Shown: positions 8,610-17,866 of the stretch, piece after piece
How the letters are laid out: the number at the start of each line of letters is the position of its first letter
Position numbering within the stretch: position 1 is the first letter of the stretch
Assembly (NCBI RefSeq): GCF_947499695.1
Contig: NZ_CANMPQ010000001.1
Span: forward strand, 1,116,001-1,180,000
Direction of reading: 5' to 3'
Origin: an uncultured Allomuricauda sp.
Lineage (GTDB): Bacteria; Bacteroidota; Bacteroidia; Flavobacteriales; Flavobacteriaceae
DNA: 64,000 nucleotides
The notes under the pieces: model-generated
The model's database searches: none
Seen by the model: the letters and a program-made list of their open reading frames with translations, nothing else
Told to the model about the DNA's origin: nothing
Made by a program: the position numbers and the translations under genes

Positions 8610-9518
8610 ATGCAAAAGAAAAAGACTCTAGAAAATTTTTATTCAGAATCCGGAAATCAAGTCCCCGAAAGTTTGAAATCGGGAATAGGGCATTTCAATG
8701 TATTCAAGTTGGATGAATTTGCTGGCCCTAAGGCAAAACCAATGCCGTTTAATCGGAGGGACTATTTTAAAATTAGTTTAGTTACCGGGAAAAGTAAAGT
8801 TCATTATGCGGACAAAATTGTAAATGTGGACAAACATGTCTTAGTATTTTCCAATCCCCAAATACCCTATAATTGGGAGCAAATCGAAGAGCAATTGACT
8901 GGTTATTTCTGTGTGTTTACTGAAGCCTTCTTTCACCAATTTGGAAATTTGCAAAGTTACCCGGTTTTTCAACCAGGAGGACGTCCTGTTTTTCGGTTGA
9001 CTGATGACCAAGTTGATTCCTTTGCGCCAGTTTACAAACGCATGTTCCTTGAAATTGGTTCTGATTATGCCTACAAATATGATATTCTTAGAAATTTGGT
9101 TTTTGAATTGATTCATGCTGCGATGAAATTGCAACCGGCCAACCTAGCTTCCAATCTACATTCTAATGCCAGCGAACGAATCTCCTCTTTATTTTCGGAA
9201 CTATTGGAAAGGCAATTTCCCATAGAAAGTCCAAATCAGCAAATGCAATTACGGTCACCAGCAGATTTTGCACAACAATTGGGTGTTCATATCAACCATT
9301 TAAACCGGGCTTTGAAAGATTCCCTGCAAAAAAGTACTTCCACACTCATTGCTGAAAGAATTGTTCAAGAATCAAAAATTCTTGTCCGACATACCCAATG
9401 GAACATTTCTGAAATTGGACATTCTCTTGGCTTTGAAGAAACTGCCCATTTTTCAAATTTCTTCAAGAAACACACCTCTCTGTCTCCTCTTACATTCAGA
9501 AAAGCAGTAATTGTTTGA
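8610..9518 (+). CDS. AraC-family transcriptional regulator
   Basis: A 302-residue DNA-binding regulator. The N-terminal half is an AraC_binding-type cupin (about residues 20-160, with NRRDYFKISLVTGKSKVHYA). The C-terminal ~100 residues are the double helix-turn-helix: LGVHINHLNRALKDSLQKST and WNISEIGHSLGFEETAHFSN followed by FFKKHTSLSPLTFRKA, the classic AraC signature. It lies 88 bp before an SDR oxidoreductase on the same strand. In flavobacteria and Bacteroides AraC-cupin regulators are often paired with the reductase they control. Three helically phased CAGTG repeats sit in the gap between them. The inducer is unknown. Confidence 0.93.
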   Translation: MQKKKTLENFYSESGNQVPESLKSGIGHFNVFKLDEFAGPKAKPMPFNRRDYFKISLVTGKSKVHYADKIVNVDKHVLVFSNPQIPYNWEQIEEQLTGYFCVFTEAFFHQFGNLQSYPVFQPGGRPVFRLTDDQVDSFAPVYKRMFLEIGSDYAYKYDILRNLVFELIHAAMKLQPANLASNLHSNASERISSLFSELLERQFPIESPNQQMQLRSPADFAQQLGVHINHLNRALKDSLQKSTSTLIAERIVQESKILVRHTQWNISEIGHSLGFEETAHFSNFFKKHTSLSPLTFRKAVIV

Positions 9519-9554
9519 TTTTTGCAACTAATTCATTGATACTAACAAGTTAAT

Positions 9555-9582
9555 CAGTGTACTAGCAGTGAATTTTGCAGTG
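9555..9582 (+). promoter_or_regulatory. Three phased CAGTG repeats, possible AraC operator
   Basis: CAGTG occurs at 9555-9559, 9566-9570 and 9578-9582, i.e. at 11 and 12 bp intervals, about one helical turn apart. The block ends 24 bp before the start codon of the SDR gene and lies just after the AraC gene. AraC-family proteins bind direct repeats on one DNA face, so this is a plausible site; binding is inferred. Confidence 0.4.
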
Positions 9583-9606
9583 TTCATAAATTAAAATCGA
9601 AAACAC

Positions 9607-10368
9607 ATGAATACTACAAAAATTGCATTAATAACTGGCGGCAGTCGTGGATTGGGTAAAGACATGGCGCTTAGTATTGTAAAAAAGGGATTGAATGTTG
9701 TCATCTCCTACAATTCCAACGAGACGGCAGCCTTGGATACCGTAAACCAAATTACAATGTTAGGAGGTAAATGTATCGCACTACACCTAGATACTACGAA
9801 AGTAGCCACTTTCAATACTTTTAAAAAGCAACTAACACAAGAGCTCAATGACCAATGGAATACCAACAAAATTGATTACTTGATTAACAATGCCGGTTTC
9901 GGGCACAATGCCTCAATTGCGGAAACAACTGAAGATGGTTTTGATGATTTGTTGAATGTACATTTAAAAGGTGTATTTTTTTTAACGCAAACCTTATTGG
10001 ACACCCTTAACGATGGTGGTGGAATCATAAATATTTCCAGTGGATTAGCACGTTTTTCTTTCCCGGGATATGCTGCCTATGCAGTCATGAAAGGAGCAAT
10101 AGAAGTTTTTACGCGCTATTTGGCAAAGGAATTGGGTGAACGAAAAATAAAGGCCAATACAATTGCCCCTGGGGCCATAAACACCGATTTCAACAAAGAA
10201 CGTTTTGAACAGGCCCCGCAAATAGTAGATATGATTGCCTCCCTTACTGCGTTAGGTCGTGTTGGAGAAAGCGATGATATTGGAAGTGTAGTTGCCTTTC
10301 TGTGTACTAATGATGCGAGATGGGTAAATGGACAACGAATCGAAGCCTCGGGCGGAATGTTTGTTTAG
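9607..10368 (+). CDS. SDR-family oxidoreductase (FabG-like)
   Basis: A 253-residue NAD(P)-dependent short-chain dehydrogenase. It shows the cofactor motif TGGSRGLG (about residues 11-18), the structural NNAG (INNAGFG), the catalytic Ser in INISSGLARF, and the catalytic YxxxK as YAVMK, then IAPGAINTDF after the active site and a C-terminal GQRIEASGGMFV. This is the full set for classical SDRs of the 3-ketoacyl-ACP reductase type. The AraC gene immediately upstream suggests an inducible aldehyde/ketone or sugar reductase rather than the housekeeping FabG, which would normally sit with fatty-acid synthesis genes. A terminator follows. Confidence 0.94.
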   Translation: MNTTKIALITGGSRGLGKDMALSIVKKGLNVVISYNSNETAALDTVNQITMLGGKCIALHLDTTKVATFNTFKKQLTQELNDQWNTNKIDYLINNAGFGHNASIAETTEDGFDDLLNVHLKGVFFLTQTLLDTLNDGGGIINISSGLARFSFPGYAAYAVMKGAIEVFTRYLAKELGERKIKANTIAPGAINTDFNKERFEQAPQIVDMIASLTALGRVGESDDIGSVVAFLCTNDARWVNGQRIEASGGMFV

Positions 10369-10390
10369 GATTAAAATAATTTATCTTGAG

Positions 10391-10415
10391 AAAGTCCCTT
10401 TTGGGGCTTTTTTTG
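10391..10415 (+). terminator. Terminator after the SDR gene
   Basis: Stem AAAGTCCC / GGGGCTTT with a short TTT loop (one G-T pair), followed by a T tract; 22 bp after the stop codon. Confidence 0.75.
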
Positions 10416-10543
10416 TCAATAATTAAACCCAAAACCTCATTTATGAGAGCATAACAAAGGAGGGTCGGTGGATTGATAAACTATCAACACTTTGAAGTTA
10501 ACAACTCTCATTTTCTATAGACCAAAATTCAAGCTAAACTCGT

Positions 10544-10551
10544 AAATTTGC
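10544..10551 (+). promoter_or_regulatory. -7 box of purL
   Basis: TAAATTTG matches TAnnTTTG and lies 32 bp before the purL start codon. No clear -33 TTTG is seen at standard spacing. Confidence 0.45.
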
Positions 10552-10583
10552 ATTTTCTTAATCTGTTCAACAATTAAGCTGAT

Positions 10584-13500
10584 ATGATTCATTTCTTTGG
10601 GGACGTCGCAACAAAAGTGTTTGCTGTCCAAACTGCACAAGAAATTGCTCCAGAAGACATAAAAAAATTGACATGGTTGTTCGGCAACCAACCTAAGATA
10701 AACTCGGCGTCTCTTGACGCCTTTTTTATTGGTCCACGCGCCGCCATGGTTACTCCCTGGAGCACCAATGCCACCGAAATTACACAGAATATGGGTGTTG
10801 TCGGAATCCTTCGAATAGAAGAATTCCACTCGGTGAATGAGGATTATCAAGACCACGACCCCATGCTTTATCAAAAGTATCCGGGGTTGAACCAAGACAT
10901 TTTCACTGTCGATATTGTACCTGAACCTATTTTAGAAATAAAAGACATTGCTGCCTATAATCAGCAAGAGGGGCTGGCTCTTAATGCGGATGAGGTTGAA
11001 TACTTAGAAAGTTTGTCAGAAAAATTAGGAAGAAAACTTACTGATTCTGAGGTTTTTGGTTTCAGTCAAGTAAATTCTGAACATTGCAGGCATAAAATCT
11101 TCAATGGCACTTTTGTGATTGATGGGGAAGAGAAGTCCAGTTCGCTGTTTAAATTGATTAAAAAGACGTCGGAAAAAAATCCAAACGATATTGTTTCTGC
11201 TTATAAGGACAATGTAGCTTTTATCAAAGGACCCAAAGCAGTACAGTTTGCCCCAAAAAGTGCTGACGTACCTGATTTTTACGAAGAAAAAGATTTTGAC
11301 TCCGTGCTTTCATTAAAAGCGGAAACACATAATTTCCCAACTACGGTTGAACCTTTTAACGGCGCCGCTACAGGTTCTGGTGGAGAAATCCGTGATAGGT
11401 TGGCTGGGGGAAAAGGTTCTTTGCCCCTCGCAGGAACAGCTGTTTATATGACTTCCTATTCTCGCCTAGAGGAAAACCGTCCTTGGGAAAATGGAATGCA
11501 GGAACGAGAATGGCTGTATCAAACCCCAATGGATATTTTAATCAAAGCTTCCAATGGAGCTTCTGATTTCGGAAACAAATTTGGACAACCTCTAATTTCT
11601 GGCTCAGTACTTACTTTTGAACATCAGGAAGAGGCCCGCCGATTAGGTTTTGATAAGGTAATCATGCTCGCTGGTGGAATAGGCTATGGAAAAGCTGACC
11701 AAGCTCTAAAAGATACTCCGAAAAAAGGAGATAAAATTGTCATCTTAGGTGGCGACAACTATAGAATCGGTATGGGAGGTGCTGCAGTTTCTAGCGCGGA
11801 CACTGGGGAGTTTAGCTCTGCTATTGAGTTGAATGCCGTTCAACGTTCCAATCCAGAAATGCAAAAACGGGCATCCAACGCCATTCGTGGCCTTTTGGAA
11901 AGTCATGATAATCCCATCGTTTCTATACATGATCATGGTGCAGGAGGTCATCTAAACTGTTTATCCGAATTGGTGGAAGAAACCGGTGGTGTTATCAACA
12001 CAGATAAACTTCCTGTTGGAGATCCAACTCTTTCAGCAAAAGAGCTTATTGGTAACGAATCCCAAGAACGTATGGGGTTGGTTATTAGTGAAAAAGACCT
12101 GGAACTTCTAGACCGGGTTGCGGCAAGGGAGAGATCTCCAATGTACGACGTGGGTTCTGTAACGGGTGACCATCGATTTACATTCGCTTCTGAAAAAACA
12201 GGCGATAAGCCAATGGATTTGGAACTATCCGATATGTTCGGGAGTTCGCCAAAAACGATAATGGAGGATAGCACCGTGACCAGAAATTATGATACGGCGT
12301 CCTATTCTTTAGAACACTTTCATGACTACTTGGAACACGTCTTACAATTGGAAGCTGTAGCCTGCAAAGATTGGCTTACCAACAAGGTAGACCGTTGTGT
12401 CGGAGGTCATGTAGCCAAACAACAATGTGCAGGTCCACTGCAATTGCCTTTGAACAATTGTGGAGTAATGGCTTTGGATTTTAAAGGAAAAGAGGGTGTC
12501 GCCACCAGTATTGGGCACTCTCCTATTTCAGGATTAATAGACCCCTCTGCTGGAAGCAAAAATAGTATTGCTGAAGCACTTACCAACCTTGTATGGGCAC
12601 CACTTAAGGATGGACTGCACTCCGTTTCCTTATCCGCTAACTGGATGTGGCCTTGCAAAAATGAGGGAGAAGATGCGAGATTATACGAAGCTGTTGAAGC
12701 GGTTTCCAACTTCTCCATTGATTTGGGAATCAATGTGCCTACTGGTAAGGACTCGCTTTCCATGAAACAAAAGTACAAGGATGGAGATGTAATCTCTCCT
12801 GGAACGGTTATCATATCTGCTGCAGCAAACTGTAATGACATCACCAAGATTGTTGAGCCAGTATTTCAAAAAAATGGAGGCGCAATTTATTACATCAATA
12901 TTTCAAAGGACGATTTTAAACTAGGCGGTTCCTCGTTTGGTCAGATTTTGAACACAATAGGCCAAGAAGCGCCAACCGTTTCAGATGCCTCATACCTGAA
13001 ACTGGTTTTTAATAGTATACAAGAACTCATTAGGGATGATATGATTCTTGCTGGACATGATGTGGCCTCTGGCGGACTGATAACAACTTTATTGGAAATG
13101 TGCTTTGCGGATAATAACCTAGGGGCCAGTCTCGATTTAAGCTCGTTAAATGAAGCCGATACAATCAAATTGCTATTTTCAGAAAATGCAGGAATCGTTT
13201 TCCAATCGCAAGATGACTCCATTGAAAAGGTTTTAACTAATGCTGGAGTTGATTTCAAAAAAATCGGATCTGTTACTACTGAAGGAAATCTCAACATCAA
13301 AAACCATGGAATTGAAATTGGATTGAATGTAGCATCACTTCGTGACACTTGGTTTAAGACCTCCTATTTATTGGATCAAAAGCAAACGGCAAACAATCTG
13401 GCCAAGGACCGCTACGATAACTATAAAAACCAACCTCTAGCTTATAGTTTTCCTCAAAATTTTACTGGTAAATTGCCATCTAGAGTTCAATTAGAAGGTG

Positions 13501-14252
13501 AGCGTCCAAAAGCTGCCATCCTAAGAGAAAAAGGCAGCAACTCAGAACGAGAAATGGCGAACGCTATGTATCTGGCCGGTTTTGATGTTAAGGATGTTCA
13601 TATGACAGACTTAATTTCCGGAAGAGAAACTTTGGAGAACATTCAGTTTTTAGGTGCCGTGGGCGGTTTCTCCAATTCGGATGTTCTAGGAAGTGCAAAA
13701 GGTTGGGCCGGTGCCATTAAATACAATGAACGTGCAAACAAAGTCATTAATGACTTCTTTGCAAGGCCCGATACGCTTTCTGTTGGAATTTGTAATGGAT
13801 GTCAGTTGTTTATGGAGTTGGATTTGATAAATCCAGACCATGAAACCCATGGGAGAATGACTTACAATGATTCTGGAAAACACGAAAGTAATTTCACATC
13901 TGTTAAAATAGAAGAAAACAATTCAGTAATGCTTTCCTCCTTGGCAGGTTCAATATTGGGCGTTTGGATTTCACATGGTGAAGGAAAATTTAGCCTTCCG
14001 CATGCTGAAAAAGAATATGATATCGTTGCCAAATACGGTTATGATGCATATCCGGCAAATCCGAATGGAAGTGATTACAATACAGCGATGCTTTGTGACA
14101 AAACAGGGCGTCATTTGGTGACCATGCCCCATATTGAGCGTTCCACATTCCCTTGGAACTGGGCACACTATCCAGCGGATAGAAATGATGCCGTTTCACC
14201 ATGGTTAGAAGCTTTTGTTAATGCAAGAAAGTGGGTAGAAAAGAATTCGTAA
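10584..14252 (+). CDS. purL: Phosphoribosylformylglycinamidine synthase (large, single-chain)
   Basis: A 1222-residue enzyme of purine biosynthesis that converts FGAR to FGAM using ATP and glutamine. Domain order: N-terminal PurS-like region (first ~140 residues), linker with HCRHKIFNG, two AIRS-like ATP-binding halves (KAETHNFPTTVEPFNGAATG and GAGGHLNCLSELVEETGG in the first; VPTGKDSLSMKQ and LAGHDVASGGLITTLLEMC in the second), and a class I glutaminase at the C-terminus. The nucleophile Cys lies in GICNGCQLFMEL and the catalytic His in HGEGKF. It is the long proteobacterial/Bacteroidota form, not the split PurL/PurQ/PurS set. Length is slightly below the ~1290 of enterobacteria. It appears to be transcribed alone or with the following DinB gene (30 bp gap). 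Confidence 0.97.
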   Translation: MIHFFGDVATKVFAVQTAQEIAPEDIKKLTWLFGNQPKINSASLDAFFIGPRAAMVTPWSTNATEITQNMGVVGILRIEEFHSVNEDYQDHDPMLYQKYPGLNQDIFTVDIVPEPILEIKDIAAYNQQEGLALNADEVEYLESLSEKLGRKLTDSEVFGFSQVNSEHCRHKIFNGTFVIDGEEKSSSLFKLIKKTSEKNPNDIVSAYKDNVAFIKGPKAVQFAPKSADVPDFYEEKDFDSVLSLKAETHNFPTTVEPFNGAATGSGGEIRDRLAGGKGSLPLAGTAVYMTSYSRLEENRPWENGMQEREWLYQTPMDILIKASNGASDFGNKFGQPLISGSVLTFEHQEEARRLGFDKVIMLAGGIGYGKADQALKDTPKKGDKIVILGGDNYRIGMGGAAVSSADTGEFSSAIELNAVQRSNPEMQKRASNAIRGLLESHDNPIVSIHDHGAGGHLNCLSELVEETGGVINTDKLPVGDPTLSAKELIGNESQERMGLVISEKDLELLDRVAARERSPMYDVGSVTGDHRFTFASEKTGDKPMDLELSDMFGSSPKTIMEDSTVTRNYDTASYSLEHFHDYLEHVLQLEAVACKDWLTNKVDRCVGGHVAKQQCAGPLQLPLNNCGVMALDFKGKEGVATSIGHSPISGLIDPSAGSKNSIAEALTNLVWAPLKDGLHSVSLSANWMWPCKNEGEDARLYEAVEAVSNFSIDLGINVPTGKDSLSMKQKYKDGDVISPGTVIISAAANCNDITKIVEPVFQKNGGAIYYINISKDDFKLGGSSFGQILNTIGQEAPTVSDASYLKLVFNSIQELIRDDMILAGHDVASGGLITTLLEMCFADNNLGASLDLSSLNEADTIKLLFSENAGIVFQSQDDSIEKVLTNAGVDFKKIGSVTTEGNLNIKNHGIEIGLNVASLRDTWFKTSYLLDQKQTANNLAKDRYDNYKNQPLAYSFPQNFTGKLPSRVQLEGERPKAAILREKGSNSEREMANAMYLAGFDVKDVHMTDLISGRETLENIQFLGAVGGFSNSDVLGSAKGWAGAIKYNERANKVINDFFARPDTLSVGICNGCQLFMELDLINPDHETHGRMTYNDSGKHESNFTSVKIEENNSVMLSSLAGSILGVWISHGEGKFSLPHAEKEYDIVAKYGYDAYPANPNGSDYNTAMLCDKTGRHLVTMPHIERSTFPWNWAHYPADRNDAVSPWLEAFVNARKWVEKNS

Positions 14253-14282
14253 TTTACAGATTCTAATCAACCGTAAACAATC

Positions 14283-14939
14283 ATGGAAAATCAACAAGGA
14301 GTAAACAGAAGAAGCTTCATTAAAAAGTCTTCTTTATTAACGATGGGAGCACTGGGAACAACCGGCCTAATGGCAGCGCCACATCTAAAACCATTGCCAA
14401 GTTTTACCCATGATAGCGATTTAAACATCTTTGGACCTAAGGAGGGCTATACTCCACAGCTAGGAACTTTGGTTTCCATGATGAATTGGATGCGATTTGT
14501 AATCTTAAGACCAGTGCAGGATATGAGCGTATCCGACTTGGATTATTTGGTAGATGATAATGCCAATAGTATTGGTGCCATGTTAATGCATTTGGCTGCT
14601 ACCGAACGCTTTTATCAAATTCATACATTTGAAGGCAAAACCTGGGGTGATTGGTCAAAAGAAGATTCAGATAAATGGTCTGTAGCATCAGGTTTAGGTG
14701 AAAAAGCAAGAAAAGAAATTAAAGGAAAACCTTTGGATTATTATTTAGAAGAAATGACCAAGGTTAGAGAATTCACCTTATCAGAATTTGCCAAGCGTGA
14801 TGATGATTGGCTCATGGCCGTCGACAACGAATTTCCCTGGGGCCCTACCAATAATTACTGCAAATGGTTTCATGTTTGTGAGCACGAGTCCAACCACAAT
14901 GGACAATTTAAATTTATAAAATCTAGAATCACTACTTAA
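14283..14939 (+). CDS. Tat-exported DinB-fold protein
   Basis: A 218-residue protein with a twin-arginine signal (NRRSFIKKSSLLTMGALG, then MAAP), so it is predicted to be exported folded, with cofactor. The mature part has the DinB/YfiT four-helix fold: a first metal-ligand His in MLMHLAATERFYQ and the paired histidines of WFHVCEHESNHNGQ. DinB-fold proteins bind a divalent metal through three histidines and include thiol-dependent transferases. Export of a DinB protein by Tat is less usual than a cytoplasmic location. It sits 30 bp after purL and only 2 bp before a GNAT gene. Substrate unknown. Confidence 0.9.
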   Translation: MENQQGVNRRSFIKKSSLLTMGALGTTGLMAAPHLKPLPSFTHDSDLNIFGPKEGYTPQLGTLVSMMNWMRFVILRPVQDMSVSDLDYLVDDNANSIGAMLMHLAATERFYQIHTFEGKTWGDWSKEDSDKWSVASGLGEKARKEIKGKPLDYYLEEMTKVREFTLSEFAKRDDDWLMAVDNEFPWGPTNNYCKWFHVCEHESNHNGQFKFIKSRITT

Positions 14940-14941
14940 TC

Positions 14942-15406
14942 TTGCAAATTCGAAAAGCTAAAAAAGAAGATATTTCCCTAATTGTGCGAATGATTGCCAA
15001 TGATAAGTTGGGCAAGCTTCGCGAGGATTATAAAGTACCGCTACCGGAAAAATACATTAAAGCTTTTGAAAATATAGATGCTGACCCAAACCAAGAATTG
15101 GTGGTAATTGAAGACGAGTCTGGAAAGGTCATCGGAACTTTACAACTAAGCTTTATTCAATACCTGACCTACCAAGGAGGTATTAGAGCTCAAATCGAAG
15201 CCGTTCGTGTACATGAGGCGTATCGCGGAAAAGGAATTGGCAAAATTTTATTTCAATGGGCCATTGAGCAATCTAAGTTGAAAGGTGCCCATGTAGTACA
15301 ATTGACCACAGATAAAAAAAGACCTGAAGCATTGGCTTTTTATCAATCCCTTGGTTTTATTGCTTCACATGAAGGAATGAAGTTACATCTTAATCCAAAT
15401 TCTTGA
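14942..15406 (+). CDS. GNAT-family N-acetyltransferase
   Basis: A 154-residue acetyl-CoA-dependent transferase. The start is TTG at 14942, 2 bp after the previous stop; it gives MQIRKAKKEDISLIVRMIA, the expected first strand and helix of a GNAT fold, and no in-frame ATG lies nearby. The acetyl-CoA loop is clear (EAVRVHEAYRGKGIGKIL, the R-x-x-G-x-G/A motif A), followed by motif B EALAFYQSLGFIASHEGM. It is in a tight run with the DinB gene upstream and the broken Crp/Fnr gene 4 bp downstream. The acceptor is unknown. Confidence 0.92.
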   Translation: MQIRKAKKEDISLIVRMIANDKLGKLREDYKVPLPEKYIKAFENIDADPNQELVVIEDESGKVIGTLQLSFIQYLTYQGGIRAQIEAVRVHEAYRGKGIGKILFQWAIEQSKLKGAHVVQLTTDKKRPEALAFYQSLGFIASHEGMKLHLNPNS

Positions 15407-15409
15407 TTA

Positions 15410-15982
15410 ATGTGTTTTGATACCATTTTGCGAAAAATTTCAAAGCATATTGCATTGACCCCAGAAGAAAAGTAGGCCTTCACCTCTTCTTTGATTGAAA
15501 AAAAGTTGGAAAAAGGCCAGGTGCTCTTGCATCAAGATAGTTTTTGTGATGCCATTTACTTTGTAAATGAAGGAATTCTTCGAGCATATTTTTTAACCCC
15601 TGAAGGCAAGGAAACCACCATCATGTTTGCGATCAAGGACTGGTGGGTTACTGACATGTATGCTTTTATCAATGTTGATAAAAGTGCTCTGACCATCGAA
15701 GCGCTTGAACCAACTACAGTACTGACCTTAACCAGAACCAATTTTGACCGTTTTCTGACTCAGATACCCAAATTTGAACGCTTTTTTAGAATTCTTCTTC
15801 AAAATGCATACATCAGAGAGCAACAAAGAGGACTTGAAAACCTCTCTTTGACCGCTCGGGATAAATACCTGCTCTTTATAAAAAAGTACCCTGCGATAGC
15901 GGAAAGAGTCAACCAAAAGCAAATCGCATCCTATCTTGGAATCACTCCTGAGTTTTTAAGTATGGTCAAAAACGAAAAGTAA
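15410..15982 (+). pseudogene. Crp/Fnr-family regulator interrupted by an in-frame amber codon
   Basis: Reading from the ATG at 15410, 3 bp after the GNAT stop, gives a full-length 190-codon Crp/Fnr-type protein with one in-frame TAG at 15473-15475 (codon 22, context LTPEEK-stop-AFTSS). The part before it (MCFDTILRKISKHIALTPEE) is the normal N-terminus of flavobacterial Crp/Fnr proteins, and the part after continues without shift through the cNMP-binding barrel (EKGQVLLHQDSFCDAIYFV, IMFAIKDWWVTDMYAF) to the C-terminal helix-turn-helix (QIASYLGITPEFLSMVKNEK). A single C-to-T change from CAG (Gln) explains it. Either it is a recent pseudogene, a TTG restart at 15491 makes a 163-residue protein lacking the first barrel helix, or it is a sequence error. 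The rest shows no decay. Confidence 0.8.
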
Positions 15983-16053
15983 AATTCCTTCACTTAAACT
16001 ACTTTATTTTTTCTGATTTTGTTTTTGTCTTTCTTTATACAAAACAAGTAACT

Positions 16054-16410
16054 ATGATGATTTTGATTGCAGGACCCTATCGAAGTGGCACCGACAATGA
16101 CCTAAAACTAATGCAGGAAAATCTGGAACGTTTGGAATCCATGGCACTTCCACTCTTTAGAATGGGGCATATGCCAATAATTGGCGAGTGGCTGGCGCTA
16201 CCTTTATTAAAACTTGCAGGAGCCAAAGAGCCTGGAGATAAGGTTTGGCAAGAAGTACAATACCCTGCCGCCCATAGGATGCTATTGAAATGCGATGCAG
16301 TACTTAGAATAGAGGGAGAATCCAAAGGCGCCGATGAAGATGTTCGAGTTGCGCGAGAAAATGGGTTGAAAATTTATTTTAATTTGGAAGACGTCCCCAA
16401 GGCAAATTAG
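16054..16410 (+). CDS. DUF4406 protein (deoxyribosyltransferase-like fold)
   Basis: A 118-residue small cytoplasmic protein. The start MILIAGPYRSGTDND and the later AAHRMLLKCDAVLRIEGESK and GADEDVRVARENGLKIYFN match the Rossmann-like nucleoside 2-deoxyribosyltransferase superfamily as represented by DUF4406: the first strand GPYRS motif, an aspartate at the end of a strand (CDAVLRI) and an acidic residue pair in a helix (GADEDV). Two ATGs are possible (16054 or 16057). It is probably transcribed alone; its 3' end converges closely (23 bp) with the cytochrome c peroxidase gene. A nucleotide-related substrate is implied by fold only. Confidence 0.85.
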   Translation: MMILIAGPYRSGTDNDLKLMQENLERLESMALPLFRMGHMPIIGEWLALPLLKLAGAKEPGDKVWQEVQYPAAHRMLLKCDAVLRIEGESKGADEDVRVARENGLKIYFNLEDVPKAN

Positions 16411-16433
16411 CCTCAGGAACACCTTCCGCCAAC

Positions 16434-17666
16434 CTACTCTAATTGATCAATAAAAGGATTCGAGAATTTATCATCTGTGATAAAAGTCTCATCCGTCAAC
16501 GTATTCATAAAATCAACCAAGGCTTGTTTATCCGCTTCTGAAAGATTCAACCTCCTAACATTGCCGCCCTGTACTTGAAGTCTATTATCAAGGTTATCAC
16601 TATTTTGAACACCACTGTTATAGTGTTCAACAACATCCATAAGAGTTTCAAACCTTCCATCATGCATGTAGGGTGCCGTAAGAGCAATATTCCTTAACGA
16701 CGGTACCTTGAATTCACCATTTTGGTTGTTGTTCCCGGTAACCCCGCCCACGCCTAAATCTGTTAGAGTTGCATCCAAACCATTATTTCTAGCCCTATCC
16801 CCTACTTGCACATTGGTATCATGGCATTGGGCACAATTGGTTTGATTGTTCATAAACAATTGTTTTCCCCTGTTTTCTGAAGCTGTAAAATTGGGGAAGT
16901 CATTGTTTGGGTTATTCACTTGGGCCAATCCTTCATCAAATCTGGACTGATATGAAACCATAGATCTTACAAATTGGGCCAACGCCAATGAAATGCGATT
17001 GCTGGTGATTTCACTATCACCAAAGGCCAATCGAAAAAGAACCTCATAATATGCTTCACTACCAACCTTTGTTTCCAGTTCATCTAGGGTCAGGCCCATC
17101 TCAACAGCGTCTTGAATGGGTTGCAAGACTTGTTCTTCCAAACTCGCTGCGCGTTCATCCCAAAAAAACCGTCCATTTTCATAAAACCGGGCATTGCTAA
17201 GTCCCATTGAGTTTCTACCGGTAAGACCTCCCTCGAAACCAATACTAAGACGATTGGGGTCGGAAAATCCATTTTGCTGCACATGGCAGGTAGCACATGA
17301 GACCGTATTATTCGCAGACAATCGAACATCATAAAACAAAACCCTGCCAAGGGTTGCCCCAGCTTCTGTTACAGGGTTATTGTTTGGGGTATTGTCCTCA
17401 TCACTCAGTTCATTGTCCAGAAAGAAATTGGGGAGTTCAACATCATAATTGTAGTACGTTGAGGGTATATCAAGAGTCAAATTAAGAATGCTCAGATCCT
17501 CTTCGGAAATTGTCCCTACGTTATCTCCCTGGTCATCCGGGTCATTGTCTAAATCATCATTTTGAGAAGTATCCGGTAAATCGACCATTTCTTCTGAATA
17601 ATCAGTTGAACAGGAAATCTGAATTACCACAAAAGCTAAAATTGTAATATTGAAAATACTTTTCAT
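16434..17666 (-). CDS. Di-haem cytochrome c peroxidase lipoprotein
   Basis: A 410-residue periplasmic enzyme of the CcpA/MauG superfamily that reduces hydrogen peroxide (or oxidises a protein partner) with two c-type haems. The start at 17666 gives a lipoprotein signal (MKSIFNITILAFVVIQISC, lipid Cys at 19); an upstream ATG at 17690 is rejected. An Asp-rich linker (about 20-55) follows. Haem motifs are CATCH (about 124-128) and CAQCH (about 278-282). Further peroxidase-like segments are GRVLFYDVRLSANNTVSC, FWDERAASLEEQVLQPI and APYMHDGRFETLMDVVEHYN (distal haem ligand region). It is divergent from the acyl-CoA ligase gene. Confidence 0.94.
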   Translation of the reverse strand: MKSIFNITILAFVVIQISCSTDYSEEMVDLPDTSQNDDLDNDPDDQGDNVGTISEEDLSILNLTLDIPSTYYNYDVELPNFFLDNELSDEDNTPNNNPVTEAGATLGRVLFYDVRLSANNTVSCATCHVQQNGFSDPNRLSIGFEGGLTGRNSMGLSNARFYENGRFFWDERAASLEEQVLQPIQDAVEMGLTLDELETKVGSEAYYEVLFRLAFGDSEITSNRISLALAQFVRSMVSYQSRFDEGLAQVNNPNNDFPNFTASENRGKQLFMNNQTNCAQCHDTNVQVGDRARNNGLDATLTDLGVGGVTGNNNQNGEFKVPSLRNIALTAPYMHDGRFETLMDVVEHYNSGVQNSDNLDNRLQVQGGNVRRLNLSEADKQALVDFMNTLTDETFITDDKFSNPFIDQLE

Positions 17667-17866
17667 AGTGGGGGTTTTAAGTTGATACAAAAAGTAGTTT
17701 TCTACATAGGTACGGCCAGGATAGTTTTAGATTTAGATGCATGTTTAATTAAAAACTTGTGCTCTTAAAATGTTTTTTTGTCAATTTGCATCGGTCTTTG
17801 TTGAATTTTCCATTTTAAAATCCCGCTTCCTTTCCCTATTTTGCAATTACTTTACAGAAACTTACT

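Noticed and set aside
12407..12847. 146-codon minus-strand ORF inside purL
   Set aside because: It is antisense to highly conserved purL sequence, with no recognisable domain; a shadow frame.
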